64,000 nt of DNA, taken from positions 124,001 to 188,000 of the forward strand of contig JAUIJA010000003.1 of NCBI GenBank assembly GCA_030431055.1. The letters are read 5' to 3'. Of this stretch, positions 47,396 through 56,024 are shown one piece after another. The DNA comes from Bacteroidia bacterium. Its GTDB lineage: Bacteria; Bacteroidota; Bacteroidia; Flavobacteriales; Flavobacteriaceae. The position numbers and the translations under genes are program-made. The notes under the pieces were generated by a model. The model was not told the origin of the DNA and made no database searches. It worked only from the letters and a program-made list of their open reading frames with translations. How positions within the stretch are numbered: position 1 is the first letter of the stretch; each line of letters starts with the position of its first letter.

Positions 47396-49444
47396 TTTTT
47401 TAAAGTTGGCTATTCCATTTTCTAGCCAAGTTTTATATTCTTCAATATCTGGTGTATAACCTACTGGTTTAGAAATATCATTTCCATTATCATCTAAAAT
47501 AATATAAAATGGTTGCGCATTGTTTTTGTAACGAGTTATTTGATAATCACTCCATTTATTTCCAATAGTCTTTATTTCTTTACCTGTTTCTGGAGAAGTA
47601 TATTTATCTTTTTCATCTAATTCACGTTTGTCATCTACATATAGCGAAATCAATACAACATCATTTTTCAAAATTGGTAATACCTCAGAATCTGACCAAA
47701 CATGTTCTTCCATTTTTCTACAATTTACACAAGCATGACCAGTAAAGTCTAACAAAATTGGTTTCCCTACTTGTTTAGCATAAGCCAATCCTTCTTCATA
47801 ATCATGAAAAGCAATAATTTTATGCGGTCCGAAGTGAGCATGTTCAGGTAAACCAGCTACTACTTCTCCTCCACTTTGTGAATTACCAAATCCGTATGGA
47901 CTTTCACTATAGGTCATAGGTGGTGGAAAACCAGAAATTAATTTCAATGGTGCTCCCCATAAACCAGGAATTAAATAAACGGTGAAAGTTGAAATTAATA
48001 ATGCCATAAACAATCTACCTACAGAAATATGAGATAATGGACTATCATGTGGCAAGGTTAATTTTCCGAATAAATAAACTGCCCAAGCTCCAAAAATTAC
48101 AATCCAAATAACTAAAAATACTTCTCTTTCTAACCAATGCGCTTGTAAAACTAAATCGGCATTTGATAAAAACTTAAACGCCATTGCTAATTCTAAAAAT
48201 CCTAAAGATACTTTTACCGTATTCATCCATCCTCCAGATTTTGGTAAAGAATTTAACCAACCTGGAAATAACGCAAATAACATAAACGGTAATGCAATTG
48301 CTGATGAAAAGCCTAACATTCCTACAATTGGAGCAATTCCACCTTTTGAAGAAGCTTCTACTAATAAAGTTCCTACAATTGGTCCTGTACAAGAAAAAGA
48401 AACAATAGCTAAAGCTAAAGCCATAAAAAATATAGCTACAATACCAGATTTTCCAGCTTGAGCATCAACTTTATTTGCCCAAGATTGTGGTAAAACAATT
48501 TCGAATGCTCCTAAAAAAGAAGCAGCAAAGAATACAAGTATTACAAAGAAAATGACATTAAATAAAACACTTGTTGAAAGCGCATTTAATGAATCTGCTC
48601 CGAAAATTCCAACAATCAATGAACCTAAAGCAACATAGATAAAAATAATCGAAAGTCCGTAAATAAAAGCATTTTTAACACCTTCGGCTTTTGTTTTACT
48701 TTGTTTCGTAAAGAAACTAACCGTCATTGGAATCATTGGGAAAATACAAGGCATTAATAAAGCAGCAAATCCACCTACAAATGCTAGTATAAAAATTCCC
48801 CACAAACTACGCTTCTCTTCTTTCTTTTCAATTTCTTTAGCTGATGGAATACTTTCTTCAGATACTTTTACTTCCTCATTATTATTATCTTCAGCAATAG
48901 TTTGTTTTGTTGTATCCATCGTAACTGATTCAATGACTAAATCAGACTTTGGTTCTTCTTTAACTTCTTCAATTTTAGTTGTATTTTCAACTGCTTTAAT
49001 TTCGGGAAGTTTAAAAGTAAACGTCTTGTCTAATTGAATACATTGCTCTTTACAAGCTTGATATTCAACATATACTTTTACTTCTTTTAAAGCTGTGTTG
49101 GTAACTTTTATCTTTTGTTTAAAAGTCGCTTTATTTTCAAAAATATATTCATCAATTTCAAATATATCATTGTATACTTTTTGATACTTACTTTCTGAAG
49201 TTTTTCCAACTAATTCATAATTTCCTTTTGCATTTTTATATTCAAAAACACTTGGAAGCGAACCTCCATCTGGCGTGAATTGAGAAAACATATGCCAATG
49301 TGGTTCAATTTCAGCTTCCATTACTAATTCAAACTCATCGTTTGAAATTCGATTAATCGAAGTTTTCCAAGAAACAGGATCAAAAATTTGGGCATTTATA
49401 ACTAACGAAATAAATAATGAGGCAAAAAGGAATATTTTTTTCAT
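47393..49444 (-). CDS. dsbD: Thiol:disulfide interchange protein DsbD
   Basis: 683 residues. The signal peptide is cut before QIFDP. N-terminal periplasmic domain (about 20-150) with CKEQC as the redox pair. A charged linker follows, then an eight-helix membrane domain with the conserved pair in LLMPCIFPMIPM and IVSFSCTGPIVGTLL. The C-terminal thioredoxin domain has CVNC in DFTGHACVNCRKMEE and ends at YTPDIEEYKTWLENG. The protein passes electrons from cytoplasmic thioredoxin to periplasmic disulfides. It is followed by tilS 7 bases upstream on the same strand. Confidence 0.95.
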   Translation of the reverse strand: MKKIFLFASLFISLVINAQIFDPVSWKTSINRISNDEFELVMEAEIEPHWHMFSQFTPDGGSLPSVFEYKNAKGNYELVGKTSESKYQKVYNDIFEIDEYIFENKATFKQKIKVTNTALKEVKVYVEYQACKEQCIQLDKTFTFKLPEIKAVENTTKIEEVKEEPKSDLVIESVTMDTTKQTIAEDNNNEEVKVSEESIPSAKEIEKKEEKRSLWGIFILAFVGGFAALLMPCIFPMIPMTVSFFTKQSKTKAEGVKNAFIYGLSIIFIYVALGSLIVGIFGADSLNALSTSVLFNVIFFVILVFFAASFLGAFEIVLPQSWANKVDAQAGKSGIVAIFFMALALAIVSFSCTGPIVGTLLVEASSKGGIAPIVGMLGFSSAIALPFMLFALFPGWLNSLPKSGGWMNTVKVSLGFLELAMAFKFLSNADLVLQAHWLEREVFLVIWIVIFGAWAVYLFGKLTLPHDSPLSHISVGRLFMALLISTFTVYLIPGLWGAPLKLISGFPPPMTYSESPYGFGNSQSGGEVVAGLPEHAHFGPHKIIAFHDYEEGLAYAKQVGKPILLDFTGHACVNCRKMEEHVWSDSEVLPILKNDVVLISLYVDDKRELDEKDKYTSPETGKEIKTIGNKWSDYQITRYKNNAQPFYIILDDNGNDISKPVGYTPDIEEYKTWLENGIANFKK

Positions 49445-49451
49445 CTTATTT

Positions 49452-50750
49452 TTATAATTCTATTTTTAAAATATTGTTTGTTGTATTGTTTGCTAAAAAT
49501 CTTTGGTCAGCTCGTTTTCCTATAACCCAAATAATCTCATCATTTGAGCATAAAAGCCACTGATTATTTTTATCGTAAAGCGAATATTTTTCGTCTTTAA
49601 AAAATTTACTCAGCTTCTTTTTACCTTTCATTCCATTTGGATAAAAAACATCGCCTTCTTTCCATTTTCTAATTTCTAACGGAAAAACCAACTTTTCAAC
49701 ATCAACAAAAATACTATCCTTATTTGGAATAGAAATGTTATCTACTTTACTTTTCGCTATTTTTAAGGGAATTTTAAGAGAATCTTCGTTTTCTTTAAGA
49801 AAATAACTTTCGGTAGTTGAATCTTTTTTAAAAAGCAACAAGGTTTCTCTGTCTTTTAACAGAATAAATGCTTCTGAATAAATTTGTTTTCCCGAATTTG
49901 CTTTTACCAAATCATAAATATCATTCCAGGCTGTAAATCCGTATAACTTTAACCAATAATATAAATAGATTTTCCAATTTTGAAGTTGGAGTAATTTTTC
50001 AATTGAAATTACTTTCTTTCCTTCATTCTCTTGAACAACATCCTTATATTTCAAATTAACCTCATCATCAATAAAAGTCTGACTTTCATTTAAAAACTTT
50101 TGAGTTTTATCGAAATTCGCTAAGAATGTAGGATGTAACTCTTTTAAAATTGGAACAATTTGGTGACGGATTTTATTTCGCAAATACTTATCAGATGCAT
50201 TACTACTATCTTCTTTCCAAACAAGATTATTTTCCTTAGCATAAGCTAAAATTTCATCTCGAGAAAATGGCAATAACGGACGAATAATTGAACCGTTTTG
50301 TTTTGGAATTCCAGTTAGACCTTCTAATCCTGTTCCGCGACTTAAATTGATAATAAAAGTTTCTAAATTATCGTCAGCATGATGCGCTGTAAGTAAATAT
50401 TGATAATTATTTTTTTCTAACTTTTCTTGAAACCAATTGTAACGCAATTCTCTTGCAGCTAATTGCGTAGAAAGTTTATGTTCTTCAGCATATTCAGTAG
50501 TATCAAAATAACGAAGGATATAATGAATTTGGTTTTCTCTACAAAAATCTCTCAAAAATTGAGTTTCGGATTCGCTTTCTTCATCTCGTAATTGAAAATT
50601 ACAATGTAAAATGGAAAAGTTATAATTCAGTTTTCGAAATAAATTAACTAAAACCATACTATCAATTCCACCACTAACTGCAATAAAAAACTTACTTTCT
50701 CTTAAGAAAGGAAATTGATTTTGAATATGGTTTTGGAATTGGTTAAGCAT
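49452..50750 (-). CDS. tilS: tRNA(Ile)-lysidine synthetase
   Basis: 432 residues. It converts C34 of the CAU-anticodon isoleucine tRNA to lysidine. The PP-loop is VSGGIDSMVL (SGGIDS at 26-31). LLTAHHADDNLETFIINLSRGTGLEGL and the RPLLPFSRDEILAYAKE helix are the family core, and the C-terminal domain (RKWKEGDVFYPNGMKGKKKLSKFF) is the tRNA-acceptor recognition part. Essential core gene. In the same direction as the four-helix-bundle gene, 42 bases downstream of it. Confidence 0.96.
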   Translation of the reverse strand: MLNQFQNHIQNQFPFLRESKFFIAVSGGIDSMVLVNLFRKLNYNFSILHCNFQLRDEESESETQFLRDFCRENQIHYILRYFDTTEYAEEHKLSTQLAARELRYNWFQEKLEKNNYQYLLTAHHADDNLETFIINLSRGTGLEGLTGIPKQNGSIIRPLLPFSRDEILAYAKENNLVWKEDSSNASDKYLRNKIRHQIVPILKELHPTFLANFDKTQKFLNESQTFIDDEVNLKYKDVVQENEGKKVISIEKLLQLQNWKIYLYYWLKLYGFTAWNDIYDLVKANSGKQIYSEAFILLKDRETLLLFKKDSTTESYFLKENEDSLKIPLKIAKSKVDNISIPNKDSIFVDVEKLVFPLEIRKWKEGDVFYPNGMKGKKKLSKFFKDEKYSLYDKNNQWLLCSNDEIIWVIGKRADQRFLANNTTNNILKIEL

Positions 50751-50772
50751 GTTTTTTTCAAAGTTAAAAGAA

Positions 50773-50784
50773 AAAAGGGATAAG
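50773..50784. repeat. Inverted repeat, downstream copy, flanking the four-helix-bundle gene
   Basis: AAAAGGGATAAG, perfect inverse of CTTATCCCTTTT at 51164-51175. It lies just past the stop codon (50793) of the minus-strand gene. A second, partial GGGATTAG follows it. Confidence 0.7.
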
Positions 50785-50792
50785 GGATTAGT

Positions 50793-51146
50793 CTATTCAA
50801 GTATTTTATTAACTAATGAATTAAGCATCTTTTCAATTTCAATTGATAAATCAGAAGCTTCTTGTATTTGTTCCCTTTTAATAAACCCTAAATTTACAGC
50901 AATTTCAATTTGTGTTTGGCATTCATATAGCGAACCTCTTGCTATTTGTAAAAACTTAGCATAATCTTTTTTATAATTTCGTCCGTAACCTTCTGCAATA
51001 TTTGAAGGAACTGAAACTGAACTTCTTTTTATTTGTGATACTAATCCAAATTTTTCAGATTCAGGAAAAACTTCAGAAATTTTATAAACTAAAGTAACCC
51101 AATTCATAGATTTTTGCCAAACAATTAAATCTCTATAACTTTTCAT
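50793..51146 (-). CDS. Four-helix-bundle protein (S23 / bAvd-like)
   Basis: 117 residues, four amphipathic helices with the family motifs YRDLIVWQKSMNW at the N-terminus, FGLVSQIKRSSVSVPSNIAEGYGR in the second helix and ARGSLYECQTQIEIAVNLGFI in the third. Relatives are encoded in intervening sequences of 23S rRNA genes and as the accessory protein (Avd) of diversity-generating retroelements. No reverse transcriptase or variable repeat is near. It sits alone between pabB and tilS, bracketed at both ends by a 12-bp inverted repeat. Function unknown; probably RNA or nucleic-acid binding. Confidence 0.9.
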   Translation of the reverse strand: MKSYRDLIVWQKSMNWVTLVYKISEVFPESEKFGLVSQIKRSSVSVPSNIAEGYGRNYKKDYAKFLQIARGSLYECQTQIEIAVNLGFIKREQIQEASDLSIEIEKMLNSLVNKILE

Positions 51147-51163
51147 ATATAATTTCCTTTTTA

Positions 51164-51175
51164 CTTATCCCTTTT
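51164..51175. repeat. Inverted repeat, upstream copy, flanking the four-helix-bundle gene
   Basis: CTTATCCCTTTT, 18 bases before the start codon of the minus-strand four-helix-bundle gene and 7 bases after the pabB stop. It is perfectly complementary to 50773-50784. Confidence 0.7.
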
Positions 51176-51181
51176 CCCTGA

Positions 51182-52477
51182 TTACTTATTACTCTCCAAC
51201 ACTTCAAACATTGCTTTGGCTTTAATTAAACATTCTTCGTATTCTTTTTCAGGAATAGATTTTGAAGTAATGGCACTTCCTACGGAAAAAGATAAATATT
51301 TATTTTCAGCATTGTATAAAATACTACGAATTACAACATTGAAATCGAAATCGCCTGTTGGAGTAAAATAGCCTACTGCTCCACTATACAAACCTCTTTT
51401 CGTTTCTTCCATTTCTTCAATAATTTTCATAGCTGAAATCTTTGGAGCGCCTGTCATGCTTCCCATTGGGAAAGTGGAACGAATAACCTCAATTGGTGAA
51501 ATAGAATTTTCAACTGTAGAAACAATAGTAGAAATCATTTGATGAACTTGTTTAAATGTATAAACTTTACAAAGTTCTTCTACCTCAACACTTCCTTTTG
51601 AAGCGGTGTGTGATAAATCATTACGAACCAAATCGACAATCATAATATTTTCAGCACGTTCTTTTTCGTTTTGTACTAACTCAATCTTCAATTGCTTATC
51701 TTGTTCTAAATCAAAACTACGCCTAGCGGTTCCTTTTATCGGTTGGGAAATAACTTTCGTTTCTTCTTTCTTCAAATAGCGTTCTGGCGAAGCCGAAAGT
51801 AGAAATTGCTTATTATTTTTGAAATAAACCGCAAATGGCGGTTCGGAAATTTTATTTAATTTTTGATAAACTTCTAAAGGCTCAATTTGGACATTATCAG
51901 CATAAAATTCCATACAAAAATTGGCTTCGTAAATATCGCCACGATGAATATAATCCAACATTTTTTGGACTTTTTCAACATACTTTTCTTTAGAAACTGT
52001 TTGTTGAATATTTAAAGTAAACTTTTGACTTTTGACTTTTGACTTTTGACTTACAATTTCATTAAAATCATATTCTATTTCGTCGTCAACAAAATGTAAA
52101 TATTGAATTTCTAATACATTTTCTTTTAATAGAAACAACTTTTTAGGCTGAAAGAAAAATAAATCAGGAAAATGTAAACCGTCAAAATTTTTAGATAGTA
52201 AATCTTCTACATCATTTTTTAAATCATAGGACAAATAGCCAAACAACCAATCTTTAGTAACCGATTGATATTGGTATAAATCTTCAAATGCATTATGAAA
52301 ATCCGTTTGAATAGATGTAAAAGCTTCCACAGCAACCACAAAATCATAATTTGAATATTGCTGTTCGTAATTATTTGAATCTAAAACAACAACTTCTCTA
52401 AATTGGTTAGCCCAATGAAGTAATTTTGTTTTAAATTCTTTAAGATTATCGATATTTTTAATTGATGATGTACGCAA
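51182..52477 (-). CDS. pabB: Aminodeoxychorismate synthase component I
   Basis: 431 residues. It makes 4-amino-4-deoxychorismate from chorismate for folate synthesis. The N-terminal part (about 1-140) is divergent. The chorismate-binding domain has IHRGDIYEANFCMEFYADN, SPERYLKKEETKVISQPIKGTARR, ENIMIVDLVRNDLSH and RSTFPMGSMTGAPKISAMKIIEEME (Lys and Glu active-site residues), ending near SVGSAITSKSIPEKEYEECL. The call as pabB rather than trpE rests on length and PIKGTARR. A 7-bp tandem tract encodes the linker SQKSKVKSQK near residue 145. The glutaminase component pabA is not adjacent. Confidence 0.92.
   Translation of the reverse strand: MRTSSIKNIDNLKEFKTKLLHWANQFREVVVLDSNNYEQQYSNYDFVVAVEAFTSIQTDFHNAFEDLYQYQSVTKDWLFGYLSYDLKNDVEDLLSKNFDGLHFPDLFFFQPKKLFLLKENVLEIQYLHFVDDEIEYDFNEIVSQKSKVKSQKFTLNIQQTVSKEKYVEKVQKMLDYIHRGDIYEANFCMEFYADNVQIEPLEVYQKLNKISEPPFAVYFKNNKQFLLSASPERYLKKEETKVISQPIKGTARRSFDLEQDKQLKIELVQNEKERAENIMIVDLVRNDLSHTASKGSVEVEELCKVYTFKQVHQMISTIVSTVENSISPIEVIRSTFPMGSMTGAPKISAMKIIEEMEETKRGLYSGAVGYFTPTGDFDFNVVIRSILYNAENKYLSFSVGSAITSKSIPEKEYEECLIKAKAMFEVLESNK
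52020..52052 (-). repeat. Heptanucleotide tandem tract inside pabB
   Basis: Four and a half copies of a 7-bp unit (plus strand ACTTTTG from 52021). It encodes a Ser-Gln-Lys-Ser-Lys-Val-Lys linker. As 7 is not a multiple of 3, loss or gain of one unit would shift the pabB frame. Confidence 0.9.
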
Positions 52478-52514
52478 GTTTTACAATTTGATTTACAAAG
52501 TAAAGAAAGTTTTA

Positions 52515-52551
52515 TAAAAAAAGCCTAACAAATCTATATTTGCTAGGCCTT
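52515..52551 (-). terminator. Terminator of lpdA
   Basis: Minus strand AGGCCTAGCAAAT pairs with ATTTGTTAGGCTT (one mismatch and one bulge) over ATAG, followed by a T-run. It ends lpdA before the pabB start. Confidence 0.82.
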
Positions 52552-52592
52552 TGTTTTGAAAATCTGAAACAAGTTCAGAATAACATATTTTC

Positions 52593-53996
52593 TTAAACGT
52601 GTAATGCTCTATTATCAGTAGCAGCTAAAGCCGCTTCTTTAATAGCTTCTGCAAATGTAGGGTGGGCGTGCGACATTCTTGAAATATCTTCTGCACTAGC
52701 TCTAAATTCCATAGCAGTTACGGCTTCAGCAATTAAATCAGCACAACGAGCACCAATCATGTGAACACCTAAAACTTCATCAGTATTCTTATCGGCTAAA
52801 ATTTTAACAAATCCGTTAATATCTCCACTAGCTCTAGCTCTACCTAAAGCTTTGAATGGGAAACTTCCTGATTTGTATGCTACACCTTCTTCTTTAAGTT
52901 GTTCTTCTGTTTTACCAACAGCAGCAACTTCTGGCCAAGTATAAACAACACCAGGAATTAAGTTATAATCGATATGTGGTTTTTGTCCCGCTAAATATTC
53001 GGCAACTAAAACACCTTCTTCTTCAGCTTTGTGGGCTAACATAGCTCCACGAACAACATCTCCAATTGCATAAATATTTGATGCAGATGTTTGTAAATGT
53101 TCGTTAACTTCTACTTGTCCACGTTCGTTAACTTGTACGCCAGCTTTCTCAGCATTTAATCCATCAGTATAAGGGCGACGACCAACTGCAACTAAGCAAT
53201 AATCTCCTTCAAAAACAACTTCTTCACCTTTTTTATTATCGGCTTTAATCGTAACGTTTTTTCCTTTACGAGTTACTTCTTTTACTTTGTGAGAAGTATA
53301 GAATTTCATTCCTTGTTTCTTTAATACTTTTGTCAATTCTTTAGACAAAGCACCATCCATTCCAGGAATAATTCTATCCATATACTCTACAACCGAAACT
53401 TGCGCTCCAAGTCTCATATAAACTTGTCCCAACTCAATTCCGATAACTCCACCACCAATAATTACTAAATGCTTAGGAACTTCAGGTAATTTTAAAGCTT
53501 CAGTAGAAGTAATTACTCTTTCTTTATCTAATTTAATAAAAGGTAAAGTCGATGGTTTAGAACCTGTTGCAATAATCGCATGTTTTGTTTCAATTACTTC
53601 TGAAGAACCGTCTTTCTTTGAAATTTTTACAGAAGTTGCACTTTCAAATGAACCAACACCTTCAAAAACCTCAATTTTATTTTTATCCATTAAATATTTA
53701 ACACCACCACTAGTTTGGTCAACAACAGCTTGCTTTCTGTCAATCATTTTTTGAAGGTTAACTTTAACATCTCCAGAAACTTCAATTCCGTGATCTGCAA
53801 AATGCTGTAACTCTTCGTAATGATGAGAAGAAGCTAACAATGCTTTAGAAGGAATACATCCTACATTTAAGCAAGTTCCTCCAAGTGTTGAATATTTTTC
53901 TATAATTGCTGTTTTAAATCCTAGTTGTGCACAACGAATAGCAGCAACATATCCGCCAGGACCAGAACCAATAATGGTTACATCAAATTGACTCAT
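52593..53996 (-). CDS. lpdA: Dihydrolipoyl dehydrogenase
   Basis: 467 residues, E3 component of 2-oxo acid dehydrogenase complexes. N-terminal FAD loop DVTIIGSGPGGYVAA, redox-active disulfide GGTCLNVGCIPSKA (Cys42-Cys47), NAD-binding VIIGGGVIGIELGQVYMRLG, second FAD motif NIYAIGDVVRGAMLAHKAEEEGV, and the C-terminal dimer signature SHAHPTFAEAIKEAA. No E1 or E2 gene is adjacent. Single-gene unit with its own terminator. Confidence 0.97.
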   Translation of the reverse strand: MSQFDVTIIGSGPGGYVAAIRCAQLGFKTAIIEKYSTLGGTCLNVGCIPSKALLASSHHYEELQHFADHGIEVSGDVKVNLQKMIDRKQAVVDQTSGGVKYLMDKNKIEVFEGVGSFESATSVKISKKDGSSEVIETKHAIIATGSKPSTLPFIKLDKERVITSTEALKLPEVPKHLVIIGGGVIGIELGQVYMRLGAQVSVVEYMDRIIPGMDGALSKELTKVLKKQGMKFYTSHKVKEVTRKGKNVTIKADNKKGEEVVFEGDYCLVAVGRRPYTDGLNAEKAGVQVNERGQVEVNEHLQTSASNIYAIGDVVRGAMLAHKAEEEGVLVAEYLAGQKPHIDYNLIPGVVYTWPEVAAVGKTEEQLKEEGVAYKSGSFPFKALGRARASGDINGFVKILADKNTDEVLGVHMIGARCADLIAEAVTAMEFRASAEDISRMSHAHPTFAEAIKEAALAATDNRALHV

Positions 53997-54081
53997 TTTT
54001 ATGTTTTTATGATTGTAGTTATTCTAATAATTGAGTACAAAAGTACAGTTTTTTAGTCAAATCTCTTATTCAATTAGCAAT

Positions 54082-54546
54082 TTATTCGGTTAACTTAAAA
54101 GCTGTTGAAAACTTTAGTTCTTCAATCATAAATGTACTGTGTGTGCTACCAATATCCTTTATTGTAGTTAATTTTGTTACCATAAACTCACGATATTCTT
54201 CCATATTCTTTACAAATATTTTCAAAATATAATCATAATCTCCACTCACATGATAACATTCTAAAACCTCATCTAGTTTTAAAATTTCTTTTTCAAAATG
54301 TTTTATTTGATTAATGTTGTGTTGGGCTAACTTTACATGACAAAAAACTACAAAGTTTTTTTGTACCTTTGATTTATCAAGAACAGCAACATATTTATCT
54401 ATTACACCTTCGCGTTCCAACTTTTTAATTCGTTCATAAACAGCTGTAACAGAAAGATTTAATTTATCAGAAAGTTCTTTTGTTGTTTTTTTTGTATCTG
54501 CTTGAAGTAGTTCGAGTAATTTTCTATCGATTATATCAAATTTCAT
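54082..54546 (-). CDS. Lrp/AsnC-family transcriptional regulator
   Basis: 154 residues. N-terminal helix-turn-helix IDRKLLELLQADTKKTTKELSDKLNLSVTAVYERIKKLEREGVI, then the C-terminal RAM sensor domain with VLECYHVSGDYDYILKIFVKNMEEY and GSTHSTFMIEELKFS. Divergent from a methionine-gamma-lyase-like gene 163 bases away, a classic position for an amino-acid-responsive regulator of its neighbour; the ligand is unknown. Confidence 0.94.
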   Translation of the reverse strand: MKFDIIDRKLLELLQADTKKTTKELSDKLNLSVTAVYERIKKLEREGVIDKYVAVLDKSKVQKNFVVFCHVKLAQHNINQIKHFEKEILKLDEVLECYHVSGDYDYILKIFVKNMEEYREFMVTKLTTIKDIGSTHSTFMIEELKFSTAFKLTE

Positions 54547-54572
54547 AATTGAAATAAATTTTAATTACCCTT

Positions 54573-54580
54573 CAAATTTA
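54573..54580 (-). promoter_or_regulatory. Probable -7 element for the Lrp gene
   Basis: Minus strand TAAATTTG, 27 bases before the ATG. The -33 part is not clear. Confidence 0.4.
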
Positions 54581-54709
54581 CAAAATAAAAAGATATACAC
54601 TCTATTAAACAGATATTTTTTAGTTTTAAAATCTATATTTAAGCTATTGTATTGAAAATTTAATTATAATTTTAGATTTTTGCTTTACAAACAACTAAAA
54701 AATATTACT

Positions 54710-55912
54710 ATGAGTCAATTCAATCCAGCAGACAAAATTCAAGATTTGCAATACTTTGGTGAATTTGGAGGAGTAAATCCATCAATTTCTGATAGTTCAA
54801 CTTATACTTTTCTTTCCGCTAAAACGATGTTTGATACATTTGAAGGAAATGCAGAAGGTTGTTATTTATATTCTCGCCACTCATCGCCAAGTAACTTATA
54901 TTTAGATAAAGCACTTGCTGAAATGGAAGGAACAGAGTCGGCTAACGTAGCTGCTTCTGGAATGGGAGCTATTACTCCTACTCTATTGCAATTATGTGGA
55001 AATGGAGATCATGTAGTTTCAAGTAGAACTATCTACGGAGGAACGTATGCTTTCTTAAAGAATTTCGCTCCAAGAATGGGCGTAAATACAACTTTTGTTG
55101 ATATTACTAAATTAGATATTGTTGAAGCTGCAATTACTCCAAACACTAAAGTTTTATATTGTGAAACAGTTAGTAATCCGCTTCTTGAAGTTGCGAATCT
55201 TGCAGAATTATCTAAAATTGCTAAAAAGCATAATATTAAGCTGGTAGTAGATAATACTTTTTCTCCATTATCAGTTTCTCCTATTAAATTAGGCGCTGAT
55301 ATTGTACTTCACTCTCTGACTAAATATATAAACGGAAGCAGTGATACTGTTGGTGGCGTTGTTTGTGCTTCACAAGAATTCATCAATAGCTTAAAAGATG
55401 TAAATTCTGGAGCAAGTATGCTTTTAGGGCCAACAATGGACAGTATGCGTTCGGCTTCAGTAATGAAGAACTTAAGAACATTACATTTACGTATAAAGCA
55501 ACATAGTAATAATGCTATGTATCTTTCTAAAAAGTTTGAGCAAGACGGATTGAAAGTTGTTTATCCAGGTTTAGAAAGTCACCCAAGTCATGAAGTTTAT
55601 AAAAACATGATTAATCCAGAATATGGCTTTGGTGGAATGATGACTGTTGATGTTGGTTCGCTTGATAAAGCAAATGCTTTAATGGAATTAATGCAAGAGA
55701 AAAACTTAGGTTACTTAGCAGTAAGTTTAGGTTTCTACAAAACTTTATTTAGTGCTCCTGGAACCTCTACTTCTTCTGAAATACCAGAAGATGAGCAAAA
55801 AGAAATGGGACTATCTGATGGTTTAATTCGTTTTTCAATAGGTTTAGATAATAATATTGAAAGAACTTATGAAATGATGAAAGATTGCATGAAAGAATTA
55901 AATGTTTTATAA
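54710..55912 (+). CDS. PLP-dependent Cys/Met metabolism enzyme (methionine gamma-lyase-like)
   Basis: 400 residues. PLP lysine Lys205 in HSLTKYINGSSDTVGG; YSRHSSPSNLYLDKALAEMEGTESA, ASGMGAI and YCETVSNPLLEVANL are family motifs. N-terminal FGEFGGVNPSISDSSTYTFL matches the enzymes that break C-S bonds of methionine or cystathionine. Gamma-lyase, cystathionine gamma-synthase and beta-lyase activities are not separable from motifs alone. ATG 54710 begins MSQFNPAD; an earlier start adds an unconserved stretch. Divergent from an Lrp regulator, which may control it. Confidence 0.87.
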   Translation: MSQFNPADKIQDLQYFGEFGGVNPSISDSSTYTFLSAKTMFDTFEGNAEGCYLYSRHSSPSNLYLDKALAEMEGTESANVAASGMGAITPTLLQLCGNGDHVVSSRTIYGGTYAFLKNFAPRMGVNTTFVDITKLDIVEAAITPNTKVLYCETVSNPLLEVANLAELSKIAKKHNIKLVVDNTFSPLSVSPIKLGADIVLHSLTKYINGSSDTVGGVVCASQEFINSLKDVNSGASMLLGPTMDSMRSASVMKNLRTLHLRIKQHSNNAMYLSKKFEQDGLKVVYPGLESHPSHEVYKNMINPEYGFGGMMTVDVGSLDKANALMELMQEKNLGYLAVSLGFYKTLFSAPGTSTSSEIPEDEQKEMGLSDGLIRFSIGLDNNIERTYEMMKDCMKELNVL

Positions 55913-55932
55913 CATTAAACTTTATACTATAC

Positions 55933-55968
55933 AAAACCGTTTCAATACTATTTGAAGCGGTTTTTTTA
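55933..55968 (+). terminator. Terminator after the methionine-gamma-lyase-like gene
   Basis: AAACCGTTTCAA pairs with TTGAAGCGGTTT with one wobble, followed by a T-run. Confidence 0.87.
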
Positions 55969-56024
55969 TAAATTGTTTATTCCTTTTCAATTCTCTATAT
56001 TGCACTACCAAACTAAAAAAATAA

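Noticed and set aside
50793..51146. Four-helix-bundle gene as an Avd protein of a diversity-generating retroelement
   Set aside because: No reverse transcriptase, template repeat or variable repeat is found nearby; flanks are pabB and tilS.
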